From assembly GCA_009908925.1 (NCBI GenBank), contig JAAAOH010000096.1, positions 1 through 6,050 of the forward strand: a stretch of 6,050 nucleotides of DNA. Direction: 5' to 3'. Positions 5,489 to 6,050 of the stretch are shown in pieces (position 1 is the stretch's first letter; the number at the start of each line of letters is the position of its first letter). The position numbers and the translations under genes are program-made. This stretch comes from Spirochaetota bacterium. GTDB taxonomy: Bacteria > Spirochaetota > Spirochaetia > DSM-27196 > PWMO01. Under the pieces are notes generated by a model. It was not told the DNA's origin and made no database searches. It worked only from the letters and a program-made list of their open reading frames with translations.

Positions 5489-6050
5489 TCAGTAATCTCC
5501 TGAATGGATTCATCGCCGACGAGATACTCCTGTCTGAGCTCCTCGACCACACCCCGGTCGATGACCGCCTGCAGTGCGTCATTGACCCAGGGCACGAGCG
5601 GACTGCCCTTCTCGAAGACAAGGCCGTGGCCCTTGTCGTTGGGGTCCGGCGGCAGGGTGGCGACGATCTGTGCCTCGGGGACCTGCACCGCCGTGGCAAA
5701 CAGCGCGGTGGGTACCGACTGCGTCGTCGCGTCTATCTGTCCGCCGAGCAGCGCCTGGAACACGCCGGCCTGATCGTCGAAGACGGCCACGTTGTCGGCG
5801 CCGATGCGGGTCTCAATATAGTCGAGGTCGGTCGTGCCGATCGTCGCTCCCCAGTCCGCGTCACGCAGGTCCGCAAGGCTCTGTGCATCCGCAACGGGAC
5901 TGTCGGCAAGAGCCACGACCGCCTTTGACGGCTGATAGTAGACCATCGAGAAGTCGACGAACTCACGCCGCTCCTCGGTAACGGAGTACTGCTGAATGAC
6001 AAAGTCGTAGGGCTTGTCTCCGGGCGCAATTCCCTGATCGAAGGTCGTGG
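5485..6050 (-). CDS. ABC transporter periplasmic substrate-binding protein, SBP_bac_3 family (N-terminus outside window)
   Basis: The frame runs without a stop from the window edge to the TGA at 5487-5485, giving 187 C-terminal residues. The ATG at 5946 is internal, because clear family sequence lies before it. Counting from the first full codon (6048), YDFVIQQYSVTEERREFVDFS (14-34) matches the family motif 'D...ITxxR...xDFS'; Arg27 aligns with the arginine that holds the ligand carboxylate. GATIGTTD (67-74) is the second-lobe 'G...GT' motif, GQIDATTQSVPTAL (103-116) the usual 'GxxDAxxxDxPxA' segment, and the GHGLVFEKGSP region the return strand. At position 111 there is Ser where the family has the Asp that binds the ligand alpha-amino group. 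The signal peptide is off the window. This is the first visible gene of the import operon and its stop overlaps the permease start by 4 bases. It delivers a small polar ligand to the permease; the substrate is unknown. Confidence 0.92.
   Translation of the reverse strand, partial: TTFDQGIAPGDKPYDFVIQQYSVTEERREFVDFSMVYYQPSKAVVALADSPVADAQSLADLRDADWGATIGTTDLDYIETRIGADNVAVFDDQAGVFQALLGGQIDATTQSVPTALFATAVQVPEAQIVATLPPDPNDKGHGLVFEKGSPLVPWVNDALQAVIDRGVVEELRQEYLVGDESIQEITD
5497..5501 (-). promoter_or_regulatory. Shine-Dalgarno site supporting a TTG start of the permease
   Basis: AGGAG on the minus strand, 8 bases before the TTG at 5488, lies inside the 3' end of the binding-protein gene. It is the strongest ribosome binding site in the window and makes the rare start codon credible. 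Confidence 0.7.

Noticed and set aside
4964..5503. + strand open frame of 179 codons opposite the permease
   Set aside because: It is a shadow of a clear membrane permease; its product is a Glu/His/Arg-rich chain with no recognisable domain.
5458..5928. + strand open frame of 156 codons opposite the binding protein
   Set aside because: The minus strand gives a complete match to the SBP_bac_3 motifs and overlaps correctly with the permease start.

Overview
The window comes from a GC-rich bacterium with a diderm-style cell envelope. This is inferred from G/C-rich wobble positions, Shine-Dalgarno starts, two short lipoprotein precursors and an ABC importer with its own binding protein. The lineage cannot be read reliably. 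A GC-rich spirochaete is one possibility because one lipobox is relaxed, but that is a weak guess.

Left part (1-824, + strand). This holds the 3' end of a gene encoding seven tandem 13-residue acidic repeats of the DxDxDGxxD calcium-binding type. A small predicted lipoprotein of unknown function follows after a 14-base gap. The two look like one export-directed transcription unit whose promoter lies left of the window.

Middle part (861-2937, mostly - strand). Convergent to that pair is a second small lipoprotein (861-1289). Upstream of it on the same strand is a 458-residue, mostly helical, basic cytoplasmic protein that I cannot assign to a family (1355-2731). It has a well-formed sigma70-type promoter (TTGCAG-17-TATGAT) and a Shine-Dalgarno site that fixes its ATG. 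The 206 bases between it and the next gene carry this promoter and one doubtful small + strand ORF.

Right part (2938-6050, - strand). This is a transport operon, read right to left: a polar-amino-acid-type periplasmic binding protein (N-terminus outside the window), its HisM/GlnP-type permease, its GlnQ/HisP-type ATPase and an EamA/DMT-family ten-helix transporter. Binding protein, permease and ATPase overlap by 4 bases at each junction (TTGA, ATGA), which suggests translational coupling. The binding protein keeps the family arginine that holds the ligand carboxylate. It has serine where the family has the aspartate that binds the ligand amino group, so its substrate may not be an ordinary alpha-amino acid.

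No RNA genes, mobile elements or CRISPR arrays are visible. The points most worth a second look are the altered ligand site of the binding protein, the exact 13-residue repeat array with its lipoprotein partner, and the unassigned 458-residue protein.
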